Shown here one piece after another: positions 29,665-30,214 of a stretch of DNA of 30,214 bases; the stretch's first letter is position 1; each line of letters opens with the position of its first letter. The DNA is from a virus, in the IMG/VR virus record IMGVR_UViG_3300045257_000155, positions 1-30,214 of that record. One strand, given 5' to 3'. The translations under genes were made by a program, and so were the position numbers. The notes under the pieces are model-generated. The model was not told where the DNA came from. It did no database searches and saw only the letters and a list, made by a program, of their open reading frames with translations.

Positions 29665-30214
29665 ATGACCCCCACCGTGTACACCAAGCGCAAGCCCCTG
29701 CGGGCGTGGCACTTCCTTGACGGAGACAAGCTCCGAGATGGAACCACCGCACCTCCTGATGGAGTCTGGCTGGATTATCCGGGCAAGCCAGTCATGTGCT
29801 GGCGGGGCCTGCACTTCAGCACTGACGTCCGAGACGCACTGTCCTACTCCCCGGGCACCACGCTCTGTCTGGTAGACTGCGCGGGACAAGGTCTCATACT
29901 CGGAGACGACAAGGGCGTGTGCAACAGCCGGCGCATCGTAGCGAGGATGGATTCCAAGCCTCTGCTGCTTGACTGGGCGCGCTGGTGCGTGTTGTCGGTT
30001 CTGCATCTGGCACCGGAAATGCTTGAGATCGTCTACAACTTCTTGCTTGGCGATGATTCCACAGCCACAGCCACAGCCGCGCGCTACGCCGCCACCGCCG
30101 CCATCGCCAGCGCCGCCGCCGCCGCCGCCGCCGACGCCGCCTACGCCACCTACGCCGCTGCCGACGCCGCCACCGCCTCCGCCGCCTACGCCGCCGCCGC
30201 CGCCGACGCCTGCG
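29665..30214 (+). CDS. partial phage protein with C-terminal alanine repeats
   Basis: The gene starts at the ATG at 29665 with GGAG about ten bases upstream and runs off the window without a stop (183 codons visible). The first 100 residues (TKRKPLRAWHFLDGDKLRDG..., VMCWRGLHFSTDVRDALSYSPGTTLCLVDCAGQGLILGDDKGVCNSRRIVARMD) match the pattern of a recurrent phage family: a small N-terminal domain with AWHFL, GLH and DDK..., then Ala-rich arrays. From about residue 135 the sequence is almost pure Ala with Tyr, Asp, Thr and Ser, encoded by GCC-rich triplet repeats. Function of the family is unknown to me. The 3' end lies outside the window. Confidence 0.72.
   Translation, partial: MTPTVYTKRKPLRAWHFLDGDKLRDGTTAPPDGVWLDYPGKPVMCWRGLHFSTDVRDALSYSPGTTLCLVDCAGQGLILGDDKGVCNSRRIVARMDSKPLLLDWARWCVLSVLHLAPEMLEIVYNFLLGDDSTATATAARYAATAAIASAAAAAAADAAYATYAAADAATASAAYAAAAADAC

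Noticed and set aside
30060-30214. CRISPR-like array from the regular GCC repeats
   Set aside because: The period is a codon triplet within an open alanine-coding frame; there are no repeat-spacer units.

Overview
The window is part of the genome of a tailed bacteriophage, most likely a short-tailed (podovirus-type) phage of a Gram-negative host. The evidence is a complete packaging and head module (small and large terminase, P22-like portal, scaffold, major capsid), followed by P22 gp4-like and gp10-like tail-closure proteins, with no tape-measure, tail-tube or sheath gene. A lipoprotein with a lipobox and a heptosyltransferase-type (GT9) enzyme fit a Gram-negative host. The host genus cannot be read from this sequence alone. 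No integrase, polymerase, endolysin or holin is seen, so replication, lysis and lifestyle genes lie outside the window or are unrecognised.

Layout. From about 25.77 kb down to base 11, 29 genes are all on the minus strand and tightly packed. Most neighbours overlap by 1-20 nt or are separated by fewer than 25 nt, so this is one late-type operon. In transcription order it holds three small unknown genes, TerS, TerL, a small lipoprotein, an unknown, a pectate-lyase-like tailspike, two unknowns, a HAD phosphatase, the portal, a small unknown, the scaffold, the major capsid, a probable decoration protein and three small unknowns (two sharing a motif). Next come four large tail/receptor-binding or depolymerase-like proteins (Gly-linker fibre, GH16-like, beta-helix, GH5-like). 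The operon ends with a methyltransferase-GT9 fusion, the gp4-like and gp10-like proteins, a small virion-like protein, a cupin and a 2OG-Fe(II) hydroxylase-like protein.

At about 25.8 kb transcription switches strand. The divergent intergenic region has two GTGTACAC palindromes exactly 21 bp apart. The plus-strand side (25.9-30.2 kb) is an accessory or early region. It holds an unknown 133-aa gene, a 76-nt tRNA-like element with a defective anticodon arm, a small zinc-finger-like gene, a 430-nt regulatory stretch with further palindromes, an Ala/Pro-rich gene of unusual composition, two very small genes and a good terminator. A roughly 900-nt AT-rich non-coding region follows. It is built of short palindromes and a 333-bp imperfect inverted repeat, and is my best candidate for a replication origin or other cis-acting centre. 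An unknown gene and the start of an Ala-repeat phage protein, cut by the window edge, close the window.

How it fits together. The minus operon packages DNA (TerS/TerL/portal), builds the head (scaffold/capsid/decoration), closes it (gp4/gp10-like) and arms the virion with an unusually large set of carbohydrate-active proteins. The MT-GT9 fusion, the HAD phosphatase and the cupin/2OG pair are non-structural cargo in that operon and may modify the host surface or virion components. The plus-strand region looks regulatory. Functional calls are from motif recognition by eye; no database search was run.
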